Shown one piece after another: positions 16,411 to 25,104 of a stretch of 64,000 bases of DNA. Both the position numbers and the translations under genes were made by a program. This stretch comes from Streptomyces spinoverrucosus (GTDB lineage: Bacteria > Actinomycetota > Actinomycetes > Streptomycetales > Streptomycetaceae), in the NCBI RefSeq assembly GCF_006539505.1, contig NZ_BJND01000040.1:38308-102307 (forward strand), written 5' to 3'. The notes below the pieces were generated by a model, which did no database searches, was not told where the DNA came from, and saw only the letters and a program-made list of their open reading frames with translations. Position 1 is the stretch's first letter. Each line of letters opens with the position of its first letter.

Positions 16411-18222
16411 CTATTCCGCCAGTGGCAGGTACACCCGGTTCCCGCTCGCCGCGAACTCCTTCGACTTCTGCAGCATCCCCGCGGCGATCTCCTCCGGCGA
16501 CGCCCCCTCAGCCGCAGCACCGAACCGCTCTGTGATGCTTTGGCTAATCTTCATCGAGCAGAACTTCGGCCCGCACATCGAGCAGAAGTGCGCCGTCTTG
16601 GCGGGCTCGGCCGGGAGGGTCTCGTCGTGGAACTCACGTGCCGTGTCCGGGTCGAGGGCGAGGTTGAACTGGTCCTCCCACCGGAATTCGAAGCGGGCGT
16701 CGGACAGCGCGTCGTCCCATTCCTGCGCACCGGGGTGCCCCTTGGCGAGGTCGGCTGCGTGAGCGGCGATCTTGTAGGTGATGACGCCGGTCTTGACATC
16801 GTCGCGGTTGGGCAGGCCCAGGTGCTCCTTGGGCGTGACGTAGCAGAGCATGGCCGTGCCCCACCAGGCGATCATCGCGGCACCGATGCCGGAGGTGATG
16901 TGGTCGTACGCCGGCGCGACGTCCGTCGTCAGCGGGCCGAGCGTATAGAACGGAGCTTCATCGCAGATCTCCTGCTGAAGGTCGATGTTCTCCTTGATCT
17001 TGTGCATCGGGACATGTCCCGGGCCCTCGATCATGGTCTGCACGTTGAAACGCTTCGCGATCCGGTTGAGTTCCCCGAGTGTCCTCAACTCCGCGAACTG
17101 TGCTTCGTCGTTGGCGTCCGCGATCGAGCCGGGGCGCAGCCCGTCGCCCAGCGAGTACGTGACGTCGTAGGCGGCGAGGATCTCGCAGAGTTCCTCGAAG
17201 TTCTCGTACAGGAACGACTCCTTGTGGTGCGCCAGGCACCACGCCGCCATGATCGAGCCGCCGCGCGAGACGATGCCGGTCTTGCGGTTGGCGGTGAGCG
17301 GCACGTACGCCAGGCGTACGCCCGCGTGGACCGTCATGTAGTCCACGCCCTGCTCGGCCTGCTCGATGACCGTGTCCTTGTAGATCTCCCAGGTCAGCTC
17401 CTCGGCCTTGCCGTCGACCTTCTCCAGCGCCTGGTAGAGCGGCACCGTGCCGATGGGGACGGGGGAGTTGCGCAGCACCCACTCGCGGGTGGTGTGGATG
17501 TTGCGGCCGGTGGACAGGTCCATGACCGTGTCGGCGCCCCAGCGGGTCGCCCAGGTCATCTTCTCGACCTCCTCCTCGATGGAGGACGTCACCGCCGAGT
17601 TGCCGATGTTGGCGTTGACCTTCACCAGGAACCGCTTGCCGATGATCATCGGCTCGATCTCCGGGTGGTTGACGTTCGCGGGCAGTACGGCCCGGCCCGC
17701 CGCGATCTCCTCCCGTACGACCTCGGGCGAGATGTTCTCCCGGATGGCCACGTACTCCATCTCGGGCGTGATCTCGCCCCGGCGGGCGTACGCCAGCTGC
17801 GTGACCGCCTGTCCGTCGCGGCTGCGGCGCGGCAGACGTGGGCGGCCGGGGAAGACCGCGTCGAGGTTGCGCAGCCCGCCGCGCGGCGAGGTGTGCTTGA
17901 TTCCGTCGTCCTCGGGACGGACGGGACGGCCCGCGTACTCCTCCGTGTCACCGCGGGCAATGATCCAGTTCTCCCGCACCGGCGGCAGGCCGCGCCGGAC
18001 GTCGGTGTCGACGAGTGGATCGGTGTACGGGCCGGAGGTGTCGTACAGCGTGACCGACTGCCCGTTGGTGAGGTGCACCTGGCGGACCGGCACGCGCAGG
18101 TCGGGGCGTGAGCCCTCGACGTACGCCTTGTGCCAGCCGATGGACTTCCCGGCCTCGCCGTTGCTCGCGTCGTTGGTCGCGTTCTGGGTGGAGGCAGGCG
18201 TGCGTGCGTCCTTGTTGGCCAT
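16411..18222 (-). CDS. thiC: Phosphomethylpyrimidine synthase ThiC
   Basis: 603 aa. A radical-SAM enzyme that rearranges aminoimidazole ribotide to hydroxymethylpyrimidine phosphate, the pyrimidine half of thiamine. Visible: 'GPGHVPMHKIKENI' in the barrel and the C-terminal iron-sulfur motif 'HFCSMCGPKFCSMKI' (CxxCxxxxC). The gene is complete and the start ATG 18222 has GGGAG, which is also the 3' edge of a TPP riboswitch. Its 3' end is the site next to which two further thiC ends lie, so the last ~48 codons may have been exchanged during insertions. Cytoplasmic. Confidence 0.97.
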   Translation of the reverse strand: MANKDARTPASTQNATNDASNGEAGKSIGWHKAYVEGSRPDLRVPVRQVHLTNGQSVTLYDTSGPYTDPLVDTDVRRGLPPVRENWIIARGDTEEYAGRPVRPEDDGIKHTSPRGGLRNLDAVFPGRPRLPRRSRDGQAVTQLAYARRGEITPEMEYVAIRENISPEVVREEIAAGRAVLPANVNHPEIEPMIIGKRFLVKVNANIGNSAVTSSIEEEVEKMTWATRWGADTVMDLSTGRNIHTTREWVLRNSPVPIGTVPLYQALEKVDGKAEELTWEIYKDTVIEQAEQGVDYMTVHAGVRLAYVPLTANRKTGIVSRGGSIMAAWCLAHHKESFLYENFEELCEILAAYDVTYSLGDGLRPGSIADANDEAQFAELRTLGELNRIAKRFNVQTMIEGPGHVPMHKIKENIDLQQEICDEAPFYTLGPLTTDVAPAYDHITSGIGAAMIAWWGTAMLCYVTPKEHLGLPNRDDVKTGVITYKIAAHAADLAKGHPGAQEWDDALSDARFEFRWEDQFNLALDPDTAREFHDETLPAEPAKTAHFCSMCGPKFCSMKISQSITERFGAAAEGASPEEIAAGMLQKSKEFAASGNRVYLPLAE

Positions 18223-18231
18223 GAGACCTAT

Positions 18232-18418
18232 CTCCCTACGCCGGCATTACCCGGTAACAGGTTCGGCGGTCGACGCAGCGGTTTCCGTCTGTCGGCGTTT
18301 CATGGGAAACATCACTCGGGCCGAGTCATGTTCCACGTGAAACATCGCGAAGACGGAGGTCAGCGCCCTCTCAGCCCGGTGCTCCGAGCTCCCGCGTGTA
18401 CAAAGGTGCCCCCACGCT
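18232..18418 (-). promoter_or_regulatory. TPP riboswitch in the thiC leader
   Basis: The minus strand shows the THI-box elements in order: GGGGGCACC (P1/P2 side, near 18405-18416), GGGCTGAGAGGG (CTGAGAG at 18368-18374), a variable P3 arm, then AACCTGTTACCGGGTAATG and CCGGCGTAGGGAG ending at 18232. The 3' part includes the GGGAG used as ribosome-binding site for thiC, so ligand binding should block translation initiation. The variable arm is long and contains two parS-like sequences. Confidence 0.9.
18330..18343. other. parS: parS-like site (1 mismatch) within the riboswitch arm
   Basis: GTTCCACGTGAAAC, one base off the parS palindrome. A weaker relative, GTTTCATGGGAAAC (18297-18310, two mismatches), lies 20 bp away. 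Both fall in the variable P3 region of the TPP riboswitch. Confidence 0.6.
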
Positions 18419-18476
18419 AGCGTCAATTCGGGCGCGGTGAACAGAGGGCCCCGGTCGTTCTTGCGATGATCGGTCG

Positions 18477-20474
18477 GTGACCACGAATCAGCAGCCCCCG
18501 TTCCCGCCGCACGAACCGCCGCGCGGAACCGGCTCCGGCATGGGGTCGGGAAGCGGCTCGGGCATGGGTGGGGGTGGTACTTCAGGCAGAGGACCGGGCA
18601 TGGGGCGGGGTGACGCTCCTGGCACGGGGGCGGGCCTGGGGCGGGCTGACGCTCCTGGCACGGGGCCGGGTCGTGAATCCGGGTTCGGCGGCGCTCCTGG
18701 CACGGGGCCGGGTCATGGACCCGGGTTCGGCGGTGGTCCTGAGCATGGTGCCGGCCACGGTCCCGGCGGCCGTGTGTACGGCTCTGTGGGCGGGTACCGC
18801 GGCGGTGGAGGGCCGGGGGCGGGTCCCGTTGCCGAGGGCGGACAGGGGCACCGCTCTGGCCCGGGTGGCTGGCATGAGCACGGGGCGGGTGCCGGGGGCG
18901 TTCCCGGGCAGGGCTCCGGTCATGGCGAGGGGCCGGGGTACGGCCCCGGCCTGGGCAGTGGCCAGGGGCACGGTTCCGGCGCGGGTGACGGCCACGGGCG
19001 CTCCGGGCCCGGCGGCGGGCAAGGACACGGTCCCGGCAGCGGCAGCGGCAGCGGCAGCGGCAGCGGCAGCGGCCAAGGGCACGGCCACGGTCCCGGTGAC
19101 GGGCCAGGACACGGCCCCAGCGGCGGACAGGGACACGGCGGCGGACACGGGCACGGCCACTCGCACAGTCACGCGCACGGTCCCGCCGCCCCCGTCTCCA
19201 TGCACCTGCGCAAGGTCATCGCCGCGGTACTCATCCCCTTCGCCGCGGCCGTCGTGGTCGGCCTCGCCGTGCTGTGGCCCGGCGGTGCCCCTCCGCACGA
19301 GCGCACCGGCGTCGGCTTCGACCGGCAGACCCAGCAGGCAACGGTCACCAGGATCGAGGAGTTGCCCTGCGACTCGGTCAACGCCTCGGCGGAGACACCG
19401 AACGGCGACACCTCCACCGCCGAGGGATCCTCCGCCCAGCAGCAGGCGAACGGCACCTGCAAGCGGGCCACCATCCGGATCGACACCGGCAACGACAAGG
19501 GCCGTACCTTCACCGAGATCGTGCAGCCGGACCAGTCACGGCAGTTGCACCAGGGCGAGAAGGTCGTGGTCGCCTACGAGCCCTCCGCGCCCAGAGACCT
19601 GCAGTACTCGGTCACCGACGTGAACCGCCGACTCCCGATGGCCCTGCTCGCCGGCCTCTTCGCACTGGCTGTCGTGGCCGTCGGGCGGCTGCGCGGCGTG
19701 ATGGCGCTGGTCGCGCTGACCATCAGCTTCATGGTGCTCAACTTCTTCATTCTGCCCGCGATTCTGCAGGGCTCGAACCCGCTGGTCGTGGCCGTGGTCG
19801 GGGCGAGCGCCATCATGCTGATCGCCCTGTATCTGTGCCACGGGCTGTCGGCCCGAACATCCGTGGCAGTTCTCGGCACGCTGATCTCGCTGCTGCTGAT
19901 CGGCATCCTCGGTTCGCTGTTCATCGGCTGGGCCGCGCTCACGGGCAACACCGACGACAACACCGGGCTCATCCACGGCTTGTACCCGTCGATCGACATG
20001 AGCGGTCTGCTGCTGGCCGGCGTCATCATCGGTTCGCTCGGTGTGCTCGACGATGTGACGGTCACGCAGACCTCGGCGGTCTGGGAGCTGCACGAGGCCA
20101 ACCCGACGATGGGCTGGCGCGGGCTGTACCGGGCCGGCATCCGTATCGGCCGCGACCACATCGCCTCCGTCGTCAACACCCTCGTCCTCGCCTACGCGGG
20201 CGCCGCGCTCCCGCTGCTGCTGCTCTTCTCCATCGCCCAGAGCAGCGTGGGGACGGTCGCCAACAGCGAACTGGTCGCGGAGGAGATCGTGCGCACGCTG
20301 GTCGGCTCGATCGGCCTGGTGGCCTCGGTGCCGGTCACCACGGCCCTCGCGGCGCTGGTGGTGTCGGCCGACCGGCCCGGCAAGGAGGCCGACACACGCG
20401 CGGCTGCCGACGCCGGCGGCCACGAAGCTCCGGTGCCGGCCCGCAGCGGGAGGGGACGGCGGCGCAAGCGCTGA
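18477..20474 (+). CDS. YibE/F-family membrane protein with Gly/His-rich head
   Basis: 665 aa. The first ~240 residues are low complexity: repeats such as APGTGPG and runs of Gly-His/Gly-Ser, ending in the His-rich 'GGHGHGHSHSHAHGP'. A membrane helix follows (about 248-268), then an extracytoplasmic loop of ~120 residues and about seven more helices forming the YibE/F domain ('ALVALTISFMVLNFFILPA', 'GLYPSIDMSGLLLAGVIIG'). The role of YibE/F is not established. The His-rich cytoplasmic head could bind metal ions; that is inference. The GTG start 18477 has a poor ribosome-binding site. Confidence 0.8.
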   Translation: MTTNQQPPFPPHEPPRGTGSGMGSGSGSGMGGGGTSGRGPGMGRGDAPGTGAGLGRADAPGTGPGRESGFGGAPGTGPGHGPGFGGGPEHGAGHGPGGRVYGSVGGYRGGGGPGAGPVAEGGQGHRSGPGGWHEHGAGAGGVPGQGSGHGEGPGYGPGLGSGQGHGSGAGDGHGRSGPGGGQGHGPGSGSGSGSGSGSGQGHGHGPGDGPGHGPSGGQGHGGGHGHGHSHSHAHGPAAPVSMHLRKVIAAVLIPFAAAVVVGLAVLWPGGAPPHERTGVGFDRQTQQATVTRIEELPCDSVNASAETPNGDTSTAEGSSAQQQANGTCKRATIRIDTGNDKGRTFTEIVQPDQSRQLHQGEKVVVAYEPSAPRDLQYSVTDVNRRLPMALLAGLFALAVVAVGRLRGVMALVALTISFMVLNFFILPAILQGSNPLVVAVVGASAIMLIALYLCHGLSARTSVAVLGTLISLLLIGILGSLFIGWAALTGNTDDNTGLIHGLYPSIDMSGLLLAGVIIGSLGVLDDVTVTQTSAVWELHEANPTMGWRGLYRAGIRIGRDHIASVVNTLVLAYAGAALPLLLLFSIAQSSVGTVANSELVAEEIVRTLVGSIGLVASVPVTTALAALVVSADRPGKEADTRAAADAGGHEAPVPARSGRGRRRKR

Positions 20475-20557
20475 GTACCGACAGCCTGCGCAGCCGTAGT
20501 CACAGCAACCCCAATGACCTCAGGCGAAGCGTTACGCCAACGCCCTCATCGCACGCC

Positions 20558-20995
20558 TCACCCCGCGCTCTGCTCCTCCGCCAGAATCCGGTCCAGCGCC
20601 TCGTCGAGATGGGCGTCGAAGTCGGCGAGGGAGCCCTCCTGGCCCAACGGCACGAGCTTGTCCGTGCGGTCGAGGAAGGCGACCAGCGGGGCCGTGGAGG
20701 AGCGGAACAGCGCCTGGTCGCAGCCGACCTGAAGCCGGATCAGGACATCGCCCAGCGACTCGGGATCGACCGGCGAGACCCGTACATCGCCCTCCCCGCA
20801 CGGCCGCCCGACCCCGTCGATCAGCAGTTCCCGCCCGAAGGCCCAGGTCACCGGGGCGTCCCCGGGCAGATGGAAGGTCAGCCGCACGGCGTAGGGATCG
20901 CACGTTTCGTAGCGCAGCTCCACAGGGATGCGGAAGGAGAGCTCCTCGGAAACGAGAAAGCTCATCATGACCTCTGCCTGTACGGACTCGCGCAT
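20558..20995 (-). CDS. ssgA: SsgA sporulation/cell-division activator
   Basis: 145 aa. Full-length member of the SsgA-like proteins, which occur only in sporulating actinomycetes: 'VSEELSFRIPVELRYETCDP', 'PVTWAFGRELL', 'APLVAFLDRTDKLVPLGQE'. The sequence matches SsgA itself as I remember it, including the start MRESVQAEV and end LAEEQ. SsgA stimulates septum formation and marks sites of wall remodelling in hyphae, upstream of SsgB and FtsZ. The ssgR gene lies immediately upstream on the same strand (100 bp), the known arrangement in which SsgR activates ssgA. Confidence 0.93.
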   Translation of the reverse strand: MRESVQAEVMMSFLVSEELSFRIPVELRYETCDPYAVRLTFHLPGDAPVTWAFGRELLIDGVGRPCGEGDVRVSPVDPESLGDVLIRLQVGCDQALFRSSTAPLVAFLDRTDKLVPLGQEGSLADFDAHLDEALDRILAEEQSAG

Positions 20996-21095
20996 CGCCT
21001 ACCCCGTCACTTGCCGTTCGATTGGCCGGGAATGAACCTCTGATACCTGGTGGCATCTTGCTGAACGTACACACCAGATCACAAGGAGTGAGTTT

Positions 21096-21899
21096 TCAGA
21101 TACTGATAGAGATCGCGAGTGACCCGAGCGCACGGCCCACCTCGCTTTGCAACTGCCGGGCTGCGGGAAGCAGTCGGTCCGCTTGGTGGCTGGGGAGCGA
21201 GATGGCCATCGTCCCCGCACTGTCACCCACAGTGATCGGAATGGCCGCGCACACCGTCCCCAGCGCGTACTCCTGGCGCTCGGTCACCGGTTCCATCCGG
21301 CTCGTTCGTTCGAGTCGTTGCAGCAGGGCGCGGCCGTCGCGGACGGTGTACGGGGTGATCGACTGCACGGGATAGCGGTCGAGGTGGTCCCGGCGGGTGT
21401 TCTCGTCCAGCTGGGACAGAAGGCACTGTCCGATGGCGTGCGCGTGGCCGGTCTCGCGGAAGTCGGCCCACTCCTCCACCGCCGGATTGCCGGGGGTGTC
21501 GGAGACGCACATGACCTCGATCTCGCCGTCGCGGTAGATCGCGTAGTACACGGGCACGCCGATGGAATCCCGCCAGCGTGCGAGGGCCGCGTTGACCGTG
21601 CTGCGACGTTTCTGCTGGGCTCCGCTGCTGCTCAGCCGCTCGGCCGCCTCGCCGAGGAAGAACAGGCCTTTCTCACGGCGCAGATAGCTCTCGTGCACCA
21701 AGGTGCGCAGCAGATGGTACGTCGTGGGGAGGGCGACGCCGGTCTCGCGGGCCAGTTGCTTGGCGGGGGCGCCGTGCTCGTGCTCGGCGACGGCCTCCAG
21801 CAGGCGCATGGCGCGCTGCACGGACCCGATGAGGGTGGCGTTGTGCCGGGGCGTGGGGGGTGCGTAGGGATCTGCGGGTGCGGTGTCTGCCGTGGCCAA
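21096..21899 (-). CDS. ssgR: IclR-family activator SsgR
   Basis: 267 aa. N-terminal winged helix ('LARETGVALPTTYHLLRTL') and C-terminal IclR effector domain ('FRETGHAHAIGQCLLSQLDE', 'TVCAAIPITVGDSAGTMAISL'). It is placed directly upstream of ssgA on the same strand. In S. coelicolor the homologue SsgR activates ssgA at the onset of sporulation. The ATG at 21899 gives a short Pro-rich lead before the winged helix. Confidence 0.9.
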   Translation of the reverse strand: MATADTAPADPYAPPTPRHNATLIGSVQRAMRLLEAVAEHEHGAPAKQLARETGVALPTTYHLLRTLVHESYLRREKGLFFLGEAAERLSSSGAQQKRRSTVNAALARWRDSIGVPVYYAIYRDGEIEVMCVSDTPGNPAVEEWADFRETGHAHAIGQCLLSQLDENTRRDHLDRYPVQSITPYTVRDGRALLQRLERTSRMEPVTERQEYALGTVCAAIPITVGDSAGTMAISLPSHQADRLLPAARQLQSEVGRALGSLAISISI

Positions 21900-22106
21900 G
21901 GGTCACTCCCGAAGCGCGAGGGGGGCAGCCCGTGCAAGGGGTGCACGGGAGGGGGTGTACGGGTGTGTACGCCGCTCGCGGGGTCGCCCCCGCGTCGGGT
22001 TCCGGACTCTATTGGCCTGCCACCGCTCTCAGACCGTCCGCCCGGAAACTTCCCTCCCCCGAGGGAACCGGTCATTCCTGTTACCGGCTCCCGTCACCCA
22101 CATCTG

Positions 22107-22319
22107 TTACCAGTCGCCACGCGACGAGGAGTTCGTCGTGAACTTCCGTACGACGTAGATGAGTCCGCCGACCAGGGCCACGAAGACCAGCAGCTTGAAC
22201 AGCAGTCCGATCACGAAGCCCACGACGTTGGCTATCACGCCGCCGAACACGACCAGGGCGATGACCGGCACCGCGATCCACTTCACCCACCACGGCAGAC
22301 CCGCGAAGATCTCTCGCAT
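22107..22319 (-). CDS. Small two-helix membrane protein (DUF5326-like)
   Basis: 70 aa, mostly hydrophobic. It starts 'MREIFAGLPWWVKWIAVPVI' and has two membrane segments (about 9-29 and 35-55) with a basic, Ser-rich C-terminus. Such proteins are conserved beside ssgR/ptpA in Streptomyces; function unknown. Monocistronic on the minus strand. Confidence 0.8.
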   Translation of the reverse strand: MREIFAGLPWWVKWIAVPVIALVVFGGVIANVVGFVIGLLFKLLVFVALVGGLIYVVRKFTTNSSSRGDW

Positions 22320-22471
22320 CGCCCTCGCCCTTCTCTCTCTCCACTGTGATGTCCTGCTTCGATGCTAGGGCCGGCGAGGTGCCCGACGGGTGCCGCGCAG
22401 CCCTTGTCCTCCCCTGATCGATCCCCTAGGGAATCCGGGGACGCGAGAGCCACGAACCCCGAGCCGACGGG

Positions 22472-22789
22472 TCAGTTCTCGGGCGGCGAGAACACCACAA
22501 GCACCCGCAGGTCCTCGCTGATGTGGTGGAACTTGTGGGCCACCCCGGCCGGGACGTACACCACGCTGCCGCGGGCCACCTCGGTGGTCTCCATACCGAC
22601 GGTGATCGCGGCGCGGCCGCTCACCACGAAGTACACCTCGTCCTGGTTGTGCGGTTTCTGCGGGTCGTGCTCGCCCGCGTTGAGCGCGTACAGACCAACC
22701 GACATGTTCCGCTCCCGCAGAAACTGAAGGTAGGCCCCCTCGTTGGCGGCGCGCTCCGCCTCCAGTTCGTCCAGCCGGAATGCCTTCAT
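22472..22789 (-). CDS. Cupin-domain protein
   Basis: 105 aa single-cupin protein. The two cupin motifs are visible: 'HNQDEVYFVVSGRAAITVG' (motif 1, HxxxEhhfvleG) and 'PAGVAHKFHHISEDLRVLVV' (motif 2). A metal-binding beta barrel is expected; enzymatic role unknown. ATG 22789 gives the normal domain length. The frame stays open far upstream only because it runs antisense to other genes. Divergent from the holin-like gene. Confidence 0.85.
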   Translation of the reverse strand: MKAFRLDELEAERAANEGAYLQFLRERNMSVGLYALNAGEHDPQKPHNQDEVYFVVSGRAAITVGMETTEVARGSVVYVPAGVAHKFHHISEDLRVLVVFSPPEN

Positions 22790-22847
22790 CGCCTCGTCGC
22801 CCTCGCGCCCGTATTCGTAACCGATCTCGTCTGCCACGATCAGACAC

Positions 22848-23225
22848 ATGATGAATTTCGTAGTCAAGACGATCGCCAACGCGGGCGCCCTGGCGGTCGC
22901 CGTATGGCTGCTCGACAAGATCACCCTGACCGGGGACAGCACCGGGAAGAAGGTCGGCACGCTGATCCTGGTCGCGCTGATCTTCGGCCTCGTGAACTTC
23001 GTGGTCAAGCCGATCGTGCAGCTGCTGAGCCTGCCGCTGCTCATCCTCACCCTCGGCCTGTTCACCCTGATCGTCAACGCGCTGATGCTGCTGCTGACCT
23101 CGTGGCTCGCCGACAAGCTCGACCTGAGCTTCCATGTCGAGGGCTTCTGGACGGCCGTACTGGGCGGCCTGATCATCTCGATCGTCTCCTGGGCGCTCAA
23201 CGTCGTCCTCCCGGACCGGGACTGA
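22848..23225 (+). CDS. Phage-holin-4 superfamily membrane protein (YvlD-like)
   Basis: 125 aa, four hydrophobic segments, with the family patterns 'GLVNFVVKPIVQLLSLPL' and 'LFTLIVNALMLLLTSWLADK'. Despite the family name it is a chromosomal integral membrane protein of unknown function; YvlD-type proteins are linked to envelope stress in Bacillus. It stops 5 bp before ptpA, so the two are probably co-transcribed. Confidence 0.85.
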   Translation: MMNFVVKTIANAGALAVAVWLLDKITLTGDSTGKKVGTLILVALIFGLVNFVVKPIVQLLSLPLLILTLGLFTLIVNALMLLLTSWLADKLDLSFHVEGFWTAVLGGLIISIVSWALNVVLPDRD

Positions 23226-23230
23226 GCGCC

Positions 23231-23722
23231 ATGACCTACCGCATCAGCTTCGTCTGCACCGGCAACATCTGCCGCTCCCCGATGGCCGAATCCGTCTTCC
23301 GCGCCCGGATCGCGGAAACCGGGCTGGACGGCCTCGTCGAGGTCGACAGCGCCGGCACGGGCGGCTGGCACGAGGGCGAACCGGCCGACCCGCGCACCGT
23401 GGCCGTGCTCCGGGAGCACGACTACGGCAGTGAGCACATCGCACGGCAGTTCCAGCCGTCGTGGTTCTCCCGGCTCGATCTCGTCATCGCGCTCGACTCC
23501 GGGCACCTGAAGGCGCTGCGCCGCCTCGCCCCCACCGAGCAGGAGGCTGCGAAGGTGCGCCTGCTGCGTTCCTACGATCCCGCCGCGGGCGACGACCTGG
23601 ACGTTCCGGACCCCTATTACGGTGGCCGGGACGGCTTCGAGGAGTGCCTTGAGATGGTGGAGGCGGCGAGTACGGGACTGCTCGCCGCGGTACGCGAGCA
23701 CCTGGAAGGACGGGCGGCATGA
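23231..23722 (+). CDS. ptpA: Low-molecular-weight protein-tyrosine phosphatase
   Basis: 163 aa. The P-loop CTGNICRS (Cys9, Arg15) opens the protein, and the general-acid Asp sits in 'DVPDPYYGG' near residue 126. This is the complete catalytic set of LMW-PTPases. In S. coelicolor/S. lividans PtpA influences secondary metabolism. It overlaps the next gene by four bases (ATGA), pointing to translational coupling with the PLP enzyme downstream. Confidence 0.93.
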   Translation: MTYRISFVCTGNICRSPMAESVFRARIAETGLDGLVEVDSAGTGGWHEGEPADPRTVAVLREHDYGSEHIARQFQPSWFSRLDLVIALDSGHLKALRRLAPTEQEAAKVRLLRSYDPAAGDDLDVPDPYYGGRDGFEECLEMVEAASTGLLAAVREHLEGRAA

Positions 23723-24876
23723 GCGGTTCTGCACGCGGTACGAGCGCGGAGGGGGGCGTCGGCGAGGGCACGCGCGCGGTGCGGGCGGGGCTGCCCGAGC
23801 CGGTGAAGCACGAGCCGACCCTGCCGGGTCCGGTGTTCGCCGCCCACTACCATCTGCCGGGCGAGTCCACGGGACCGTACACCTACGGCCGTGACGAGAA
23901 CCCGACCTGGACGCACCTGGAGCGGGCGATCGGCGAACTGGAGGCACCCGGGCGGGACGGCGTCGAGACGCTCGTGTTCGCCTCCGGGATGGCCGCGATC
24001 TCGTCGGTGCTCTTCTCGCAGCTGCGCACGGGCGACGCGGTCGTGCTGCCCAGCGACGGCTACCAGGCGCTGCCGCTGGTGCGCGCGCAGCTGGAGGCGT
24101 ACGGCATCGAGGTGCGCACCGCGCCGACCGCCGGCGACGCCCAGCTCGACGTCCTGGACGGCGCGAAGCTGCTGTGGATCGAGACCCCGTCCAACCCCGG
24201 GCTCGACGTGTGCGACATCCGGCGGCTCGCCGAGGCGGCACACGCGCGCGGGGCCCTGGTCGCCGTCGACAACACGCTCGCCACACCACTCGGACAGCGC
24301 CCGCTGGAACTGGGCGCCGACTTCTCCGTCGCCAGCGGCACCAAGCAGCTCACCGGGCACGGAGACATCCTCCTGGGGTACGTCGTCGGCCGCGACGCCG
24401 CAGCCATGGCCGCCGTACGTCGCTGGCGCAAGATCGTCGGAGCGATTCCGGGACCGATGGAGGCCTGGCTCGCACATCGGTCGATCGCCACGCTCCAGCT
24501 GCGCGTCGAGCGACAGAACGCCGGCGCCCTGGCGGTGGCCGAGGCGCTGCGCGACTGGCACGAGGATCTCGGGGTGCGCTACCCGGGGCTGATGAGCGAC
24601 CCGTCGCACAAGATCGCCTCGCAGCAGATGCACCGTTTCGGGTGCGTGGTGTCGTTCACGCTGCCCACGCGCGCGCGTGCGGACCGTTTCCTCGACGCGC
24701 TGCGGCTCGTGGACGACGCCACGAGCTTCGGCGGAGTGCGCTCCACCGCCGAGCGGCGCGGGCGCTGGGGAGGGGACGCGGTGCCGGAGGGCTTCATCCG
24801 GCTGTCGGTCGGCGCCGAGGACCCCAAGGACCTGGTGGCGGATGTGCTGCGCGCACTGGACGAGTCGGCGCAGTGA
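23719..24876 (+). CDS. Cystathionine gamma-lyase/synthase family PLP enzyme
   Basis: 385 aa Cys/Met-metabolism enzyme. It shows 'EAPGRDGVETLVFASGMAAI', the PLP-nitrogen Asp in 'VAVDNTLATP' and the Schiff-base Lys in 'VASGTKQLTGHGD'. Members cleave or form C-S bonds in cystathionine; lyase versus synthase cannot be decided here. The coupling with a tyrosine phosphatase (4-bp overlap) is conserved in Streptomyces, but its meaning is unknown. A strong terminator follows. Confidence 0.88.
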   Translation: MSGSARGTSAEGGVGEGTRAVRAGLPEPVKHEPTLPGPVFAAHYHLPGESTGPYTYGRDENPTWTHLERAIGELEAPGRDGVETLVFASGMAAISSVLFSQLRTGDAVVLPSDGYQALPLVRAQLEAYGIEVRTAPTAGDAQLDVLDGAKLLWIETPSNPGLDVCDIRRLAEAAHARGALVAVDNTLATPLGQRPLELGADFSVASGTKQLTGHGDILLGYVVGRDAAAMAAVRRWRKIVGAIPGPMEAWLAHRSIATLQLRVERQNAGALAVAEALRDWHEDLGVRYPGLMSDPSHKIASQQMHRFGCVVSFTLPTRARADRFLDALRLVDDATSFGGVRSTAERRGRWGGDAVPEGFIRLSVGAEDPKDLVADVLRALDESAQ

Positions 24877-24916
24877 CGCTCACGGACGCCCGGTGGGGGT
24901 CCGACTACGCAAGACG

Positions 24917-24955
24917 GACGGTCCGAGCCTCCCCCCTCGTGGCTCGGACCGTCCT
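24917..24955 (+). terminator. Terminator of the ptpA-PLP enzyme transcript
   Basis: GGACGGTCCGAGCC pairs perfectly with GGCTCGGACCGTCC (14-bp stem, 11-nt loop), 40 bp after the stop codon. Confidence 0.85.
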
Positions 24956-24998
24956 CGGTTCCGCGCGCGAAGAACCGCGCGACCAAGGCTAGTTGACT

Positions 24999-25031
24999 CT
25001 CTGTCAGTGTCCAATCACTGTAGCGACAGAG
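24999..25031. promoter_or_regulatory. Candidate LysR-type operator upstream of its own gene
   Basis: Two nested inverted repeats: CTCTGTC (24999-25005) with GACAGAG (25025-25031), and CAGTG (25005-25009) with CACTG (25016-25020). They lie 75-105 bp upstream of the LysR gene, in unusually AT-rich DNA for this chromosome. This fits an autoregulatory site. Confidence 0.45.
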
Positions 25032-25104
25032 ACCTATCGACTTATTTATAGTTGGGCCCTGCCTCAGGGGTGGGAGCAGCGCACGGGAAGGGGTGGGGGG
25101 CGCC

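Noticed and set aside
18560..18760. CRISPR-like direct repeats
   Set aside because: The units are uneven and in frame, encoding Gly-rich repeats of the YibE/F head.
22790..24289. Apparent N-terminal extension of the cupin protein (about 500 residues)
   Set aside because: It runs antisense to ptpA and the PLP enzyme and has shadow-type composition; the cupin domain is complete from ATG 22789.
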